64,000 nucleotides of DNA from Thermoplasmatales archaeon (GCA_014874365.1 JACWAH010000019.1:1-64000), one strand, 5' to 3'; shown: positions 1 through 8,856, counted from the first letter of the stretch. Notes: generated by a model not told the origin, from the sequence alone. Numbers and translations are program-made.

Positions 1-61
1 GATCATGGATGCCGTTGAGCTTGTATATTTCCCTGAGTGTTTCGCCATAAAGTGTGCTCAT
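1..61 (-). CDS. Partial CDS, 5' end only, unknown product
   Basis: The reverse strand opens with ATG at 61-59 and reads MSTLYGETLREIYKLNGIHD before leaving the window. A TATA-like stretch (ATTTATTC, reverse strand) lies about 25 bases before the ATG, which fits a leaderless archaeal transcript. Only 20 residues are visible and no family can be assigned. Confidence 0.4.
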   Translation of the reverse strand, partial: MSTLYGETLREIYKLNGIHD

Positions 62-175
62 ACATTAACATGGCAGGTTCATGAATAAATCTTACTGTTA
101 CCGGTAAGGTGATCAGAGGGAGGTTTTTCGGAATTCTCAAAAATTATAACTCATGTGCGCGTTCAAGTAGAAGCT

Positions 176-249
176 GCCCGAGTGGGGTAACATGGATATC
201 CTTGAGGCCTGCGGAGCCTCTGATCCGGGTTCAAATCCCGGCTCGGGCG
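176..249 (+). tRNA. tRNA-Arg (anticodon GCG)
   Basis: The acceptor stem GCCCGAG pairs perfectly with CTCGGGC. The T arm is CCGGG-TTCAAAT-CCCGG and the anticodon stem is GAGGC/GCCTC around the loop CTGCGGA, giving anticodon GCG (codon CGC). The D stem is weak: its inner pair is T-T and its outer pair G-T. No CCA is encoded; the discriminator base is G. Confidence 0.85.
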
Positions 250-385
250 TAAAGAACTGCTGTTATATATCTTAAACAATGTTTTACACTGTTTAAACAT
301 AACATAGATCAGTAAATGTGCTAAACCTTGCATTTTCCAGGGCAGATGAAACACATTTAATATACCATCAAAATGATACTTTACA

Positions 386-1171
386 ATGTCAAAATTTGAC
401 GGGAAAGTCGCTCTGGTAAGTGCAGCCAGTTCTGGTATCGGAAAGGCAATTGCCAAAGTAATGGCAGGAGATGGATGCAAAGTCCACATATTCTCAAAAT
501 CCCAGGAAAGAATAAGCGCTGCCGCGGAGGAATTGCACAAAGTCACCGGTTCAGAAATAAATTACAGTGCAGGAGACATGACCAATCTCTCAAACATGAA
601 CAGGGTAATAGCAGAAGTAAAGAAAAGATCCGGGAAGGTTGATTTCCTAATCATTAATTACGGGGACCCGAAAATCGCGCCTTTTTTAGAGTTAACCGAG
701 GAAGACTGGGACTCTGCAATCAACATGTTCATTAAATCTTCAGTTAAGATGATTAAAGCTTTTCTGCCTTCAATGCTTAACAATAAAGGAAGGATAATCT
801 TTGTAACGTCTATGACAACAAAACAACCAATGGATAATTTTGCCCTGTCAGCTTCGTTAAGATCTGCGATAGTTAGTCTTTCTAAAGTGATTTCGCTTGA
901 GTATTCCAGTAATGGAATAACTTCAAATTCAATTTCACAGGGATTCTTTGCAACGCCAAGACTGGAGAATGTAGCTAAAGGAAATGCCATGAGAGATGGC
1001 AATACGGTTGAAGAATCGTATGAAAGGATGAAGAATAGTATTCCGGCTCGCAGGTTTGGTAAACCGGAAGAAATTGGATACCTGGTTTCTTTTCTGTGTT
1101 CAGAAGAGGGATCATATATCAATGGAGCTAACATACAGATCGATGGTGGAATTGTTAAATTCCCGTTTTAA
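386..1171 (+). CDS. SDR family protein with altered active site
   Basis: A 261-residue Rossmann-fold protein of the short-chain dehydrogenase/reductase family. The cofactor loop SAASSGIGKAIAK is near residue 12, and the C-terminus has the SDR-like YINGANIQIDGG. The place where classical SDRs carry YxxxK reads ALSASLRSA, so both the catalytic Tyr and Lys appear to be missing. Other archaeal and bacterial SDRs annotated as 3-oxoacyl-ACP reductase-like share this change, so reductase activity should not be assumed. The start ATG has TTTAATATACC about 25 bases upstream. The gene is single, between a tRNA-Arg and a Cys-rich protein gene. Confidence 0.8.
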   Translation: MSKFDGKVALVSAASSGIGKAIAKVMAGDGCKVHIFSKSQERISAAAEELHKVTGSEINYSAGDMTNLSNMNRVIAEVKKRSGKVDFLIINYGDPKIAPFLELTEEDWDSAINMFIKSSVKMIKAFLPSMLNNKGRIIFVTSMTTKQPMDNFALSASLRSAIVSLSKVISLEYSSNGITSNSISQGFFATPRLENVAKGNAMRDGNTVEESYERMKNSIPARRFGKPEEIGYLVSFLCSEEGSYINGANIQIDGGIVKFPF

Positions 1172-1253
1172 CTCGTTCTAAGAAATTTTAAAGCCCCTCA
1201 AACGTGCCGGAAAATACGAAAAAAATATTAAGAGTGATTTTGTCTATTTAATT

Positions 1254-2120
1254 ATGTCAACAGGGAGATGCAGGAACTGTAACCAGATCAGTAACTGTCC
1301 AGTCTGCAATGTCGAATTAAACGGTTTTCATCACGTTGGAGTGAGGAGTTCGGGTCTTACAAATTCCTCAATATGGCATTATGCGGATCCTTGCGGCCAT
1401 AAACTGGAAAAGAGCAGCCTTGGTGCCTCAACTGTGACTGCGAATCCACAGGCCGTCTATAATGGTGGGCCCGTATGGAAAACCGGATACCAGTGGTTTA
1501 ATGTCTTTTGGGGATCATTTTGGGTAGCAAACGCACTGGTTCCCATGGTCAACAAGGCAGTAGAGGACATCGAAAAAAACACAAGCTATTCTGGAGAATT
1601 GAAGCAGTACGGAGTTGGAATCGGCACTTTAAACGGTTACAGGGTCATTAGCCAGAATCCTCCGCAATCTGTGAGTTCTAAAGACATTTCGACCGTACTT
1701 ATTGACTGGATAAAAACTCAGAATATACCGGATTTTGGTGGAAAAGGAGCATATAACATATTTCTTCCCAAAGGAGTTATGGCAACATTATCCGGAGATC
1801 AATCTTGCGTGAAATTTTGTGATTACCACGATACCGCAGACGGAAATCAGGGTCCATTCTTCACATGCGAACCCTATCCATGCACTTCCGGTTGCAATCA
1901 GTGTAGCACCAGTTCGTTCGACACACTTACACAGGGATTGTCTGAGGAAATGGTAGAACTCAAGACAGACATGAATCCCGGAACCGGGTGGGTTATTGGA
2001 AACGAAGAGATATGTGACTATTGTGATACAAATTTCGTATGCAACCGCATTTCCAGCGGAGAGTACGTCAATGCGTGGTACAGCAATTCGTTAAATGGAT
2101 GCTGGACACCGTCCCGCTAA
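1254..2120 (+). CDS. Cys-rich protein resembling EXO/phosphate-induced-like family
   Basis: A 288-residue protein with many Cys. The N-terminus has CRNCNQISNCPVC, a possible metal-binding knuckle. The middle has YNGGPVWKTGYQWFNVFWGSFW, followed by a region with FCDYHDTADG and CEPYPC and then SEEMVELKTDMNPGTGW with EICDYC. This order recalls bacterial and plant EXO/phosphate-induced-like proteins, where a related segment is SHEL..TDP..GW followed by EI.D.C. That assignment is from memory of the family pattern and is not proven. No signal peptide or membrane segment is visible, which is odd for a family that is usually exported. The start has an AT-rich box AAATATTAAG upstream. Confidence 0.6.
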   Translation: MSTGRCRNCNQISNCPVCNVELNGFHHVGVRSSGLTNSSIWHYADPCGHKLEKSSLGASTVTANPQAVYNGGPVWKTGYQWFNVFWGSFWVANALVPMVNKAVEDIEKNTSYSGELKQYGVGIGTLNGYRVISQNPPQSVSSKDISTVLIDWIKTQNIPDFGGKGAYNIFLPKGVMATLSGDQSCVKFCDYHDTADGNQGPFFTCEPYPCTSGCNQCSTSSFDTLTQGLSEEMVELKTDMNPGTGWVIGNEEICDYCDTNFVCNRISSGEYVNAWYSNSLNGCWTPSR

Positions 2121-2255
2121 TTTAAAGAGGGCTTGTGAATTTTCCAATGTTTTATCCACTTAATATCTTTGTGAAGCAAGATACGTTGGGGCGAAAACAG
2201 CCCATCAGGTAAAATTCTGGCGAAAGTTAAGATATGAGTTTACCGATAACGAACG

Positions 2256-2714
2256 ATGTCTAAGGTATTGCTACAGACAAACCATGGGACCATAACCATT
2301 GAAATGTTTGACCAGGAAATGCCAATCACCACCGGAAATTTCCGGAAACTAGCTGCAAAGGGATTCTATGATGGAGTAATCTTTCACCGGGTAATCAAGG
2401 ACTTTATGATCCAGGGTGGAGATCCTAAAGGCACAGGAACCGGTGGACCTGGATACAATATCAAGGACGAATTTACAAAGAACAACAGGAATGACAGAGG
2501 AACGATCTCAATGGCAAACGCAGGTCCAAATACTGGTGGATCACAGTTCTTCATAAATCTGGTGAATAACAACTACCTGGACAAGAAGCATCCCGTGTTC
2601 GGTAAAGTTATAGGAGGAATGGAGGTAGTGGATACCATAGGCAAGGTGAAGACTGGTAGGGACGACAGGCCGGTTGATAAGGTGTATATAGTTAAAGCCA
2701 CAGTGGTCGATTAA
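2256..2714 (+). CDS. Peptidyl-prolyl cis-trans isomerase, cyclophilin type
   Basis: A 152-residue single-domain cyclophilin, which catalyses cis-trans isomerisation of Xaa-Pro bonds during protein folding, probably in the cytosol because no signal peptide is seen. The active-site signature FHRVIKDFMIQGGDP is at residues 43-57 with the catalytic Arg at 45. It is followed by SMANAGPNTGGSQFFI and by HPVFGKVIGGMEVVD. The length matches small prokaryotic cyclophilins. The gene stands alone with its own upstream region. Confidence 0.93.
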   Translation: MSKVLLQTNHGTITIEMFDQEMPITTGNFRKLAAKGFYDGVIFHRVIKDFMIQGGDPKGTGTGGPGYNIKDEFTKNNRNDRGTISMANAGPNTGGSQFFINLVNNNYLDKKHPVFGKVIGGMEVVDTIGKVKTGRDDRPVDKVYIVKATVVD

Positions 2715-2806
2715 TCAAAAGTTACGCCCACAAAACAACTATGAAAATTCGACGCCATGGCAGGAATGAAAGATCATGAACCAGAAATCTAAGTAGTTGC
2801 CCGGGG

Positions 2807-3952
2807 ATGGATCGAAACATCTTTCTGCTTTCCCTCAGCAGGTTCCTGAGATCATTTGTGCTTCTTGTCCTTTCTGTATCAGCACCTTACTACCTGCTTC
2901 ATTTCAACCTGAGCTACCTTGACATTGGTCTCGTTCTTTTCGCAGCCTCTGCAGCTTCCACAATGGCAATTTATTTTTATCCAAGACTGGGCCTGGGAGG
3001 AAGAGAGATAGTATTCATTTATAGTGGAATATTTGCGATTGCCATATTTGTAATGCTTGTTTTCCAAAATCTAGCGGCATTCATCCTGGCCTTGATTTTT
3101 GGCGGAATTTCGCTTTCAGGTAAGGATTCTACGCCAAATCAACCACTGGAACAGTTTTCCATAGGTCATTCAATCGAGGATCAGCAAAAGAAGAACAAGG
3201 CTTACGTATTTTACAATTTTATGTCGTACGCTGGCAACATGGGAGGCGCCCTTTTCCTATTGCTCGAGTCCAGCGTGAACTTTAGCTTAATCTTCGAGGT
3301 ATGTTTTACAGTAGCCATACTGGCAATGGTACCGTACTTTTTTGCGTTCTTCCCGGAGATGAGAAAGAAAACGCAACCAATGACACTGGAACCGGAAACC
3401 AGGAAAATTACAAGGGAATTATCAGTTCTTTTCGGTATGGATGCCTTTGCTGGTGGATTAGTTGCGACATCAATTCTCTCCCTATGGTTCAATATTGAGT
3501 ATTCTACTACTCTGGCATACAATGGGTTGATATTCTTCCTGGTATCGATTATCAGCGCAGTTTCAATATTCTATTCCGGTTCAATATCAGCAAAAATTGG
3601 GTTGGTTAAGACGATGGTATTTACCCATCTTATAAGTAATGGATTCTTGATTTTGATCCCGGTTATCCATTCATTGCTTTACAGTGAGGCATTTCTGTTT
3701 ATGAGACAGGCAACCAGTCAGATGGACGTTTCCCCAAGGGACAGTTTCATCAACACAGTGATTAACAGAGATGCAAGGGTCAAGACCAATTCTATATTCC
3801 TGGCATCCAGGAATTCAGCAATGATCCCTTCACCTGCCGCTGGAGGAGCATTGATTGACATTGCTCCGGCTTCTCTCCTTTACACCGCCGGGATTATCAA
3901 GGCTGCTTACGATATTGCTTTCTATCTGCGTTTTAAGAAATACAGGTTTTAG
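2807..3952 (+). CDS. MFS-type membrane transporter
   Basis: A 381-residue hydrophobic protein with many predicted membrane spans across its whole length. The loop SISAKIGLVKTMVFTH in the second half fits a major facilitator-like two-bundle layout. MDRNIFLLSLSRFLRSFVL at the N-terminus is a typical start of such carriers. The conserved RQATSQMDVSPRDSF region resembles archaeal MFS proteins of unknown substrate. No partner gene suggests a substrate. It ends about 65 bases before a tRNA-Gly on the same strand. Confidence 0.7.
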   Translation: MDRNIFLLSLSRFLRSFVLLVLSVSAPYYLLHFNLSYLDIGLVLFAASAASTMAIYFYPRLGLGGREIVFIYSGIFAIAIFVMLVFQNLAAFILALIFGGISLSGKDSTPNQPLEQFSIGHSIEDQQKKNKAYVFYNFMSYAGNMGGALFLLLESSVNFSLIFEVCFTVAILAMVPYFFAFFPEMRKKTQPMTLEPETRKITRELSVLFGMDAFAGGLVATSILSLWFNIEYSTTLAYNGLIFFLVSIISAVSIFYSGSISAKIGLVKTMVFTHLISNGFLILIPVIHSLLYSEAFLFMRQATSQMDVSPRDSFINTVINRDARVKTNSIFLASRNSAMIPSPAAGGALIDIAPASLLYTAGIIKAAYDIAFYLRFKKYRF

Positions 3953-4017
3953 GATGGGACACATAACAAACAGAAGGACTGCGATAGATTAATCTTAACC
4001 AGATAATCAGGGACGGA

Positions 4018-4088
4018 GCGGGAATAGTGTAGCGGTATCACAGGAGCTTCCCAAGCTCTTAACCCGGGTTCGAATCCCGGTTCCCGCA
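4018..4088 (+). tRNA. tRNA-Gly (anticodon CCC)
   Basis: The acceptor GCGGGAA pairs with TTCCCGC, the T arm is CCGGG-TTCGAAT-CCCGG, and the anticodon stem GGAGC/GCTCT (one G-T pair) surrounds TTCCCAA, giving anticodon CCC. The discriminator is A and no CCA is encoded. Confidence 0.93.
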
Positions 4089-4109
4089 TTCATGTCCAAG
4101 AAGTATGGT

Positions 4110-4535
4110 TCATGGGAATTTTACTAATCCATCTTTGTCAATTTTCCATCCAGGATTATAGACTACTTCCCACAGGTAACCATCCGGGTCGGAGAAATAA
4201 GCGCCATAACCTCCCCAGCTTGTTCTGTGAGGTTCTACCACTATCTTGGCTCCTATCCGTCTCAGGTCAACTATCAGGCTATCGACCTCGCTTTCGCTCG
4301 ATACATTGTGTGATAGCGTTATTCCCGAAAAACCGCTTCCACCTGCAGGAATGTTTGCATCCTTTGCCAGGTCATCTTTTGGATATAACGCAAGTCTTGT
4401 GCCATTTAACTCAAAGAATGCTATGGAATCGGTTTCTGTGGCCTTAGTTGGCCAGCCAAGTCCATTTTTATAGAAGTTCAAAGACCTCTTAAAATCTTTT
4501 ACGCCCAAAGTTATCACAGTTATTCCCGGTTTCAT
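4110..4535 (-). CDS. VOC/glyoxalase-like domain protein
   Basis: About 141 residues starting MKPGITVITLGVKDFKRSL. A TTG three codons upstream is in frame, but the ATG fits better. It has the paired beta-alpha-beta-beta-beta layout of the vicinal oxygen chelate superfamily: SLNFYKNGLGWPTK in the first module, then WGGYGAYFSDPDGYLWEVVYNP at the end, with the final Glu in the usual metal-ligand place. The family includes dioxygenases, glyoxalases and resistance proteins; the substrate here cannot be read from the sequence. It converges on the tRNA-Gly gene. Confidence 0.82.
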   Translation of the reverse strand: MKPGITVITLGVKDFKRSLNFYKNGLGWPTKATETDSIAFFELNGTRLALYPKDDLAKDANIPAGGSGFSGITLSHNVSSESEVDSLIVDLRRIGAKIVVEPHRTSWGGYGAYFSDPDGYLWEVVYNPGWKIDKDGLVKFP

Positions 4536-5157
4536 AATAATCAAACTTAACGGTTTTACGTTACCTCCATTTCATCTTTAACATGGAATTTCCTGTTTCA
4601 ACGCGCGCAGTTGTGTCCTCCTTGGAACTGCATTCCTTCCGATCCGAAGTTACATTGTCCTGCATGCTTGGCCACCTGACTTAACGGGCACGGGTATGCA
4701 TGGAGCCACACGCAGCTTGACCTTCTTCTATTCTGCCTGTGAGCGAACAGTTTATGTATCTTGGCTCTGTACAAAATGTTTCTTTTTCAGCTATATCTTA
4801 CCATTTGGGGTTTTCCCTCACAGTGGTTAAAAATTGCTTCAAAACCTTTGCTTCCCATATTTTAGGGATTAGAACTTTCGATCAACCTATTTTATCCCCT
4901 GCTATCTCTATGCTGCAGCAAAGAGTTTTGCTAGCTTATAATCCCTATAGGGATTGGTGGAAGACTGGGTCAGGAAAATAGTGGATGAGAAGAGGGGGAA
5001 AGGAACGTTCCGATGGAGGCAAAGCGAACGATAAATCATACCTTGGTGACGATGGTCCCCCCAGGGAGGGTATTCCTTCGTATCTTTCCTTTCATTGTAT
5101 CTGTATTGGAGCATATTTGTGCTGGTCAGTGCTGCTGATCTCACCAGTAAATTGTAA
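4536..5157. other. Intergenic region, no supported gene
   Basis: This stretch carries only short open frames (for example around 4739-4981 on the forward strand) without recognisable motifs, plus a small palindromic run ATCCCTATAGGGAT near 4941. It probably holds decayed sequence. No RNA gene or intact protein gene could be supported. Confidence 0.4.
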
Positions 5158-5301
5158 GTAAAGGATGCCTTGCCGAAGTTCTCGAAGGTAAACACGATGG
5201 TCAGAGAAAATAAGGAAACACTGAGCAAAATACCCTCAAGTATTGAAAAGATAGATAAGAACCTCGAAGCTAATATGTACACTAAAAATTTGCGGAGTTA
5301 A
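5158..5301 (+). pseudogene. Short coding-like remnant
   Basis: A forward frame of 47 codons follows an in-frame stop and encodes a charged, helix-rich tail (VKDALPKFSKV, then ENKETLSKIPSSIEKIDKN) ending in TAA. The composition is protein-like and could be the C-terminus of a coiled-coil protein, but there is no start context and no recognisable domain, so it is treated as a remnant. Confidence 0.3.
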
Positions 5302-5381
5302 GGTTCAAAAAGGATTGGTTTTACAGAAAATAGTGGATACAATTCCAGAAAACAGATGGATATTACTCTTGGAATAGCAAG

Positions 5382-6116
5382 CTATACCTCACGCCATCTG
5401 GTTAGATATCTGGCAAGTACGAAAAACAGGACTGTTTCACTCAACAGAATTACGATCATTATCGGGTACATAGGTGAAAGCGAGAATATCCCCTGGGCAA
5501 GTATTGCCGTGGGAGTGGTGGGAGATAAAGAAAGTGCCCAAATACCCCAATTTGGAAGGAAAGTGTAAGGATAGGAAGTTGGAGGAAGAACAGTCATTAC
5601 AATTGAAAGTATTCCAGCTATACCCCAAACGTTTCTAACATGTTTAATGAGCCCGGAAATTATAAAGGAAAATGATGCAGTTGCAATTACGAGGATTACA
5701 AGCAACCCTGTTAGTTCCAGTGAATTAATAATGGTGAATAGGTGCAGATAAGCTCCAAACACCGCATAAATAGCTATTCCTGGCAAAGAGAAAACCAGAT
5801 AAGCCAAGGTCAATCCAAGCATATAATCGGTGGGCCCTACTTCAGTCGCGACAAGAAGGTCCTGGAATCTCAACTGCAGTCGTAAAAAGGCAGCATCCCC
5901 TGCACTAGAGAGCGAAATTGTCGAGATCAATGCGGTGAAGCCCCCTACTACTGCGTAAGAAACGAACGCTCCATGCGAAAGGATATACACCAGAAACAGG
6001 AGCGTCAGCGGAGTGCTCAGAGAAGCTACTAGATACGATGGACCCCTGAGAATTGTGTTGAACCCGTAGTACCATGCAAGCAGGAAAATGAATTTAAGAT
6101 TCAAGGCTGACACCAT
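5382..6116 (-). CDS. ABC-2 type transporter permease
   Basis: A 244-residue polytopic protein with about six hydrophobic segments and the general pattern of ABC-2 exporters, including the DLLVATEVGPTDYMLGLTLAY region between membrane spans 2 and 3 that is conserved in daunorubicin-type export permeases. It overlaps the upstream ATPase gene by 23 bases, so the two are translated together and should form one exporter. The substrate is unknown. Confidence 0.8.
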   Translation of the reverse strand: MVSALNLKFIFLLAWYYGFNTILRGPSYLVASLSTPLTLLFLVYILSHGAFVSYAVVGGFTALISTISLSSAGDAAFLRLQLRFQDLLVATEVGPTDYMLGLTLAYLVFSLPGIAIYAVFGAYLHLFTIINSLELTGLLVILVIATASFSFIISGLIKHVRNVWGIAGILSIVMTVLPPTSYPYTFLPNWGIWALSLSPTTPTAILAQGIFSLSPMYPIMIVILLSETVLFFVLARYLTRWREV

Positions 6117-6933
6117 GTTTTATGAACACGTCGTCAAGCGTGATCCCTTTAATGTTAAACCCACTATGCAGAAATTCCTCGGCTTCTGAACTTTTGATGT
6201 ACCTAATGTAAATTCCTCCGATCCTGGTGGTACCCGGTTTTGGTGTATAGGATTCGGCCCTTACCAGTCCTGCAAACCTCGATAACAAGACATCGACCGT
6301 CCCTCTTTCTATCACCCTCCCGGAATCCACAAGTATTACGTCTTGAGAAAGTTCCTTCGCTTCTTCCATATAATGCGTTGTCAGGATAATGTTGCCTGTC
6401 AGCATTCTAAGAGCAGACCAGACTTCCAATCTTGAAATGGGATCCAGTCCGGTAGTGGGTTCGTCCATAAAAATCGTTGAAGCATTGGCAGCCAGGGCCA
6501 TGCAAACAAAGATTTTCCTCTTGGTGCCACCAGAAAGTGTGTCTGTGGGCTTGTCCTTAAATTCTCTTAACTGCAATGCATCCAAAGCCTTCAGGGCAGT
6601 TTCATGAGAGTCCTTGAATGACATCCCCCTTGCAATCAGATACATCTTTACGAGTTCCAAAGGAGTGAGCACTCCAATAGGCATGGCTTCCTGTGGAATG
6701 CTTGCTATTTCCCTTCTGGCTTTTCTGGGTTCCCTGATAAGGTCTATGTCGTCCAAAAAGGCTTTTCCGGAAGTTGGCAATAGCTGCGTAGACAATATTC
6801 TAACAAAAGTGGTCTTTCCTGCCCCGTTTCTGCCAATTATTGCAGTAAAGCGCTTGTCTATATTTACTGTCACCCCCTTTAATGCTACAGTACCGTCAGA
6901 ATATTCTTTCCTGATATCTTCGGTTCTGATCAT
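6094..6933 (-). CDS. ABC exporter ATP-binding subunit
   Basis: A 279-residue ATPase of the daunorubicin/ABC-2 export class. It has Walker A GRNGAGKTT near residue 34, signature LSGGTKRK, Walker B IFMDEPTTGLDP and the switch His in LTTHYMEEA. The short C-terminal region after residue 220 is typical of this class. The start overlaps the stop of the upstream FAH gene by four bases (ATGA), and its own end overlaps the permease gene, giving a three-gene operon running leftwards. Why an FAH-family enzyme is linked to an exporter is not clear. Confidence 0.88.
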   Translation of the reverse strand: MIRTEDIRKEYSDGTVALKGVTVNIDKRFTAIIGRNGAGKTTFVRILSTQLLPTSGKAFLDDIDLIREPRKARREIASIPQEAMPIGVLTPLELVKMYLIARGMSFKDSHETALKALDALQLREFKDKPTDTLSGGTKRKIFVCMALAANASTIFMDEPTTGLDPISRLEVWSALRMLTGNIILTTHYMEEAKELSQDVILVDSGRVIERGTVDVLLSRFAGLVRAESYTPKPGTTRIGGIYIRYIKSSEAEEFLHSGFNIKGITLDDVFIKHGVSLES

Positions 6934-7805
6934 GAAGGTTCTCTTTCAAGTACAGCCAGGTTTTCCAGATATCCAAGACCCTGGATTTCAGTTCTTATTT
7001 TATCTCCATCCTTCAGGAACGGCTTTCCCGAGTAATAGGCTACCCCTGACGGGGTGCCTGTGGAAATCAGGTCGCCTGGCAGCAAAGTAATCCCTTTGCT
7101 TGCGTTTTCTATGAGCGACGGAATATCAAATATCATATCGCTTGAATTACCCTCCTGCATCTTGTCACCATTCACGTATAATTTTATTGCCAGATTTCCC
7201 GGGTCAGGTATTTCGTCTTGAGTGACTATGAAAGGACCAAGGGGAAATGACCGATCAAACGATTTGCCTATGTACCAGTGTGATCCCATTCCCTGCCCTT
7301 TCATTGCCTCCATCTGCTGTTCCCTCCAGGAGAAATCATTCGATATTGAATATCCTGCCACGTAATCCAGTGCATTCTTTCTGGAGATGTACTTCCCCTT
7401 TTTTCCTATGATTACGGATAGCTCGGCTTCCCAATCGACTTTAACTGAGTTAAATGGCAGCAAGAGTTCATCATATGGCCCAATAAGGGAATTACGGAAC
7501 CTGCTGAAAAAATAAGGGGATGTTAATTCTTGCCTTTTGTTCTCCCTGCTGTGTGATCTATAATTTACCGCTGCGCAGACTATTTTTTCAGGAGCAATCA
7601 CAGAAGGGCGATAATGCACTAATCCGGTGTTCTCAATGTCAGTTGCATCAATATCGGTAAAATCTAGATTGGAAAGCCCGAATTCCAATAATTCATCAGT
7701 CTTGGTGAATTCATTGTCGCCTATGCTCTTAAGGGAAAGTAATTTACCTCCCTTATTAACAACAACAGATGGTTTGCCTTCTATAATAACGTTGGCGAGC
7801 CTCAT
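6930..7805 (-). CDS. Fumarylacetoacetate hydrolase family protein
   Basis: A 291-residue protein of the FAH superfamily, which cleaves or isomerises beta-diketo acids with a divalent metal. The metal-binding pattern is visible as DWEAELSVIIG (two acidic ligands) and SNDFSWREQQ (Asp), and the C-terminal PGDLISTGTPSGVAYY loop is typical. The N-terminal 70 residues form the small lead-in domain often seen in archaeal and bacterial 2-hydroxyhepta-diene-dioate isomerase-like members. The exact substrate is not predictable. It is the first gene of an operon with an ABC exporter and is divergent from the HTH-10 regulator gene. Confidence 0.88.
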   Translation of the reverse strand: MRLANVIIEGKPSVVVNKGGKLLSLKSIGDNEFTKTDELLEFGLSNLDFTDIDATDIENTGLVHYRPSVIAPEKIVCAAVNYRSHSRENKRQELTSPYFFSRFRNSLIGPYDELLLPFNSVKVDWEAELSVIIGKKGKYISRKNALDYVAGYSISNDFSWREQQMEAMKGQGMGSHWYIGKSFDRSFPLGPFIVTQDEIPDPGNLAIKLYVNGDKMQEGNSSDMIFDIPSLIENASKGITLLPGDLISTGTPSGVAYYSGKPFLKDGDKIRTEIQGLGYLENLAVLEREPS

Positions 7806-7857
7806 AACTGTTGATTGAGTCTAAGAATAAACGTTTAACTGTATGCACAATCATTGC

Positions 7858-7884
7858 TTTGCCAAGGAAAAGGCAAATCATTAT
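7858..7884 (+). promoter_or_regulatory. Inverted repeat and TAAGGCAAAT-like motif before HTH-10 gene
   Basis: TTTGCC and GGCAAA form perfect 6-base arms around an 8-base spacer (7858-7877), and the right arm sits in AAGGCAAATCATTAT. The motif lies 31-40 bases before the ATG at 7910, where a BRE/TATA region is expected. The same motif occurs before the genes at 8590 and 10625. Confidence 0.5.
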
Positions 7885-7909
7885 TTGTTTTGATAAGCTA
7901 TCGGATAGT

Positions 7910-8518
7910 ATGGCGGATCACGGTTCAAGGGAAGTTATCCTCAAGATAGACCGGACCGACTGTTCCGTCGCAAACATACTTTCTGACTCAGGTATTTCTT
8001 TCCATATTAAGGGACAGAATGTGGGATCAGAGTTTACAAAGCATCTGGTTCAGCTTGATGAATACAACGACAACGCTGCATGGGAACTGAGAGTGAAGAC
8101 AAATGGAACTGCGAGAGCTGGAAAAGACCTTCTTTATATCGACTCTCCAAGCTGCAGCGCGTGTAAAGTTCTTGCTGCAGGCCAATGCATAGTTCTGAAT
8201 GTCGAAGAATCTAGTTCAAAATGGGTAAGGCTCAGGCTACTTGTCCCGGGCAATTATGGCCTGAAAAAACTGGTTAACCTCTTTAATGAAAGTGGAGTCA
8301 ACGCCGTGGTAATAAAGGACCAGACATTTGAGTTTGAAGATCTTACTGAAAGACAGAACGAAATTCTGACAATTGCGTATAATGAGGGTTACTTTGACCT
8401 GGAGAGAAAAGCTTCTCTCACAGAAATCGCAAAAAGGATAGGCATCAGTACTCCCACCATGGAAGAAATCATTCGAAGGGCACTAAAAAAATTGGTCGAA
8501 AGGTACGTACGGGAATAA
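7910..8518 (+). CDS. HTH-10 (bacterio-opsin activator-like) transcriptional regulator
   Basis: About 202 residues when started at the ATG at 7910 (MADHGSREVILKIDR); the longer open frame from 7811 would run through the promoter motif. The C-terminal 55 residues, LTERQNEILTIAYNEGYFDLERKASLTEIAKRIG and the following helix, are the classic HTH_10 domain. The N-terminal part is a probable sensor region with CSACKVLAAGQC, a Cys cluster that could bind a metal or sense redox (inference). An inverted repeat directly upstream, shared in part with two neighbouring promoters, suggests autoregulation and a small local regulon. Confidence 0.82.
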   Translation: MADHGSREVILKIDRTDCSVANILSDSGISFHIKGQNVGSEFTKHLVQLDEYNDNAAWELRVKTNGTARAGKDLLYIDSPSCSACKVLAAGQCIVLNVEESSSKWVRLRLLVPGNYGLKKLVNLFNESGVNAVVIKDQTFEFEDLTERQNEILTIAYNEGYFDLERKASLTEIAKRIGISTPTMEEIIRRALKKLVERYVRE

Positions 8519-8536
8519 GCACAATTCCAACCGAAA

Positions 8537-8557
8537 TGCCTTAGATGTAAGGCAAAT
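8537..8557 (+). promoter_or_regulatory. Inverted repeat TGCCTTA/TAAGGCA before small gene
   Basis: Perfect 7-base arms with a 4-base spacer (8537-8554), continuing into GGCAAAT. The TAAGGCAAAT half is 33-42 bases before the ATG at 8590, matching the spacing at the HTH-10 and thiolase-like genes. Confidence 0.5.
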
Positions 8558-8589
8558 CAGTTATGTCTCTGTGTATATTCATAAATTCC

Positions 8590-8817
8590 ATGCAGAGTTC
8601 AAAGAAGTACGCCATCGAGATACATGATGATCAAATTCCAAAACTGATTGAACTACTGCCAAAACTCTCAACTGGTGACATAATAAACATTCATTCCAAC
8701 ATCAGCCCGAAGGACATTTATGAAATTATAGAAGCTGAGTCCAACGGAAATAAATATGATTTCCTCTCAATAAAAAATGAAGAGAGAAAATGGACAATAA
8801 TATTGAGGAAAAGATAA
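8590..8817 (+). CDS. Small conserved-looking protein of unknown function
   Basis: About 75 residues starting MQSSKKYAIEIHDDQIPKL. An upstream in-frame ATG at 8563 would overlap the promoter motif, so the internal ATG is preferred. The protein is charged, without membrane segments or Cys, and has the pattern of a small alpha/beta fold. It is not recognised. It follows the HTH-10 gene on the same strand and carries the same upstream motif, so it may belong to that regulator's targets. Confidence 0.55.
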   Translation: MQSSKKYAIEIHDDQIPKLIELLPKLSTGDIINIHSNISPKDIYEIIEAESNGNKYDFLSIKNEERKWTIILRKR

Positions 8818-8856
8818 CTCGAAATATCTATCCCCAGATATAATAAAGCATTAAAA

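Noticed and set aside
163-546. 127-codon reverse ORF over the tRNA-Arg
   Set aside because: It is a shadow of the tRNA and the start of the SDR gene and has no independent support.
4739-4981. 80-codon forward ORF
   Set aside because: No motif, odd composition, and no promoter-like context; probably chance in decayed intergenic DNA.
7811-7909. N-terminal extension of the HTH-10 protein
   Set aside because: It would translate through the inverted repeat and TATA region; the ATG at 7910 fits the leaderless pattern.
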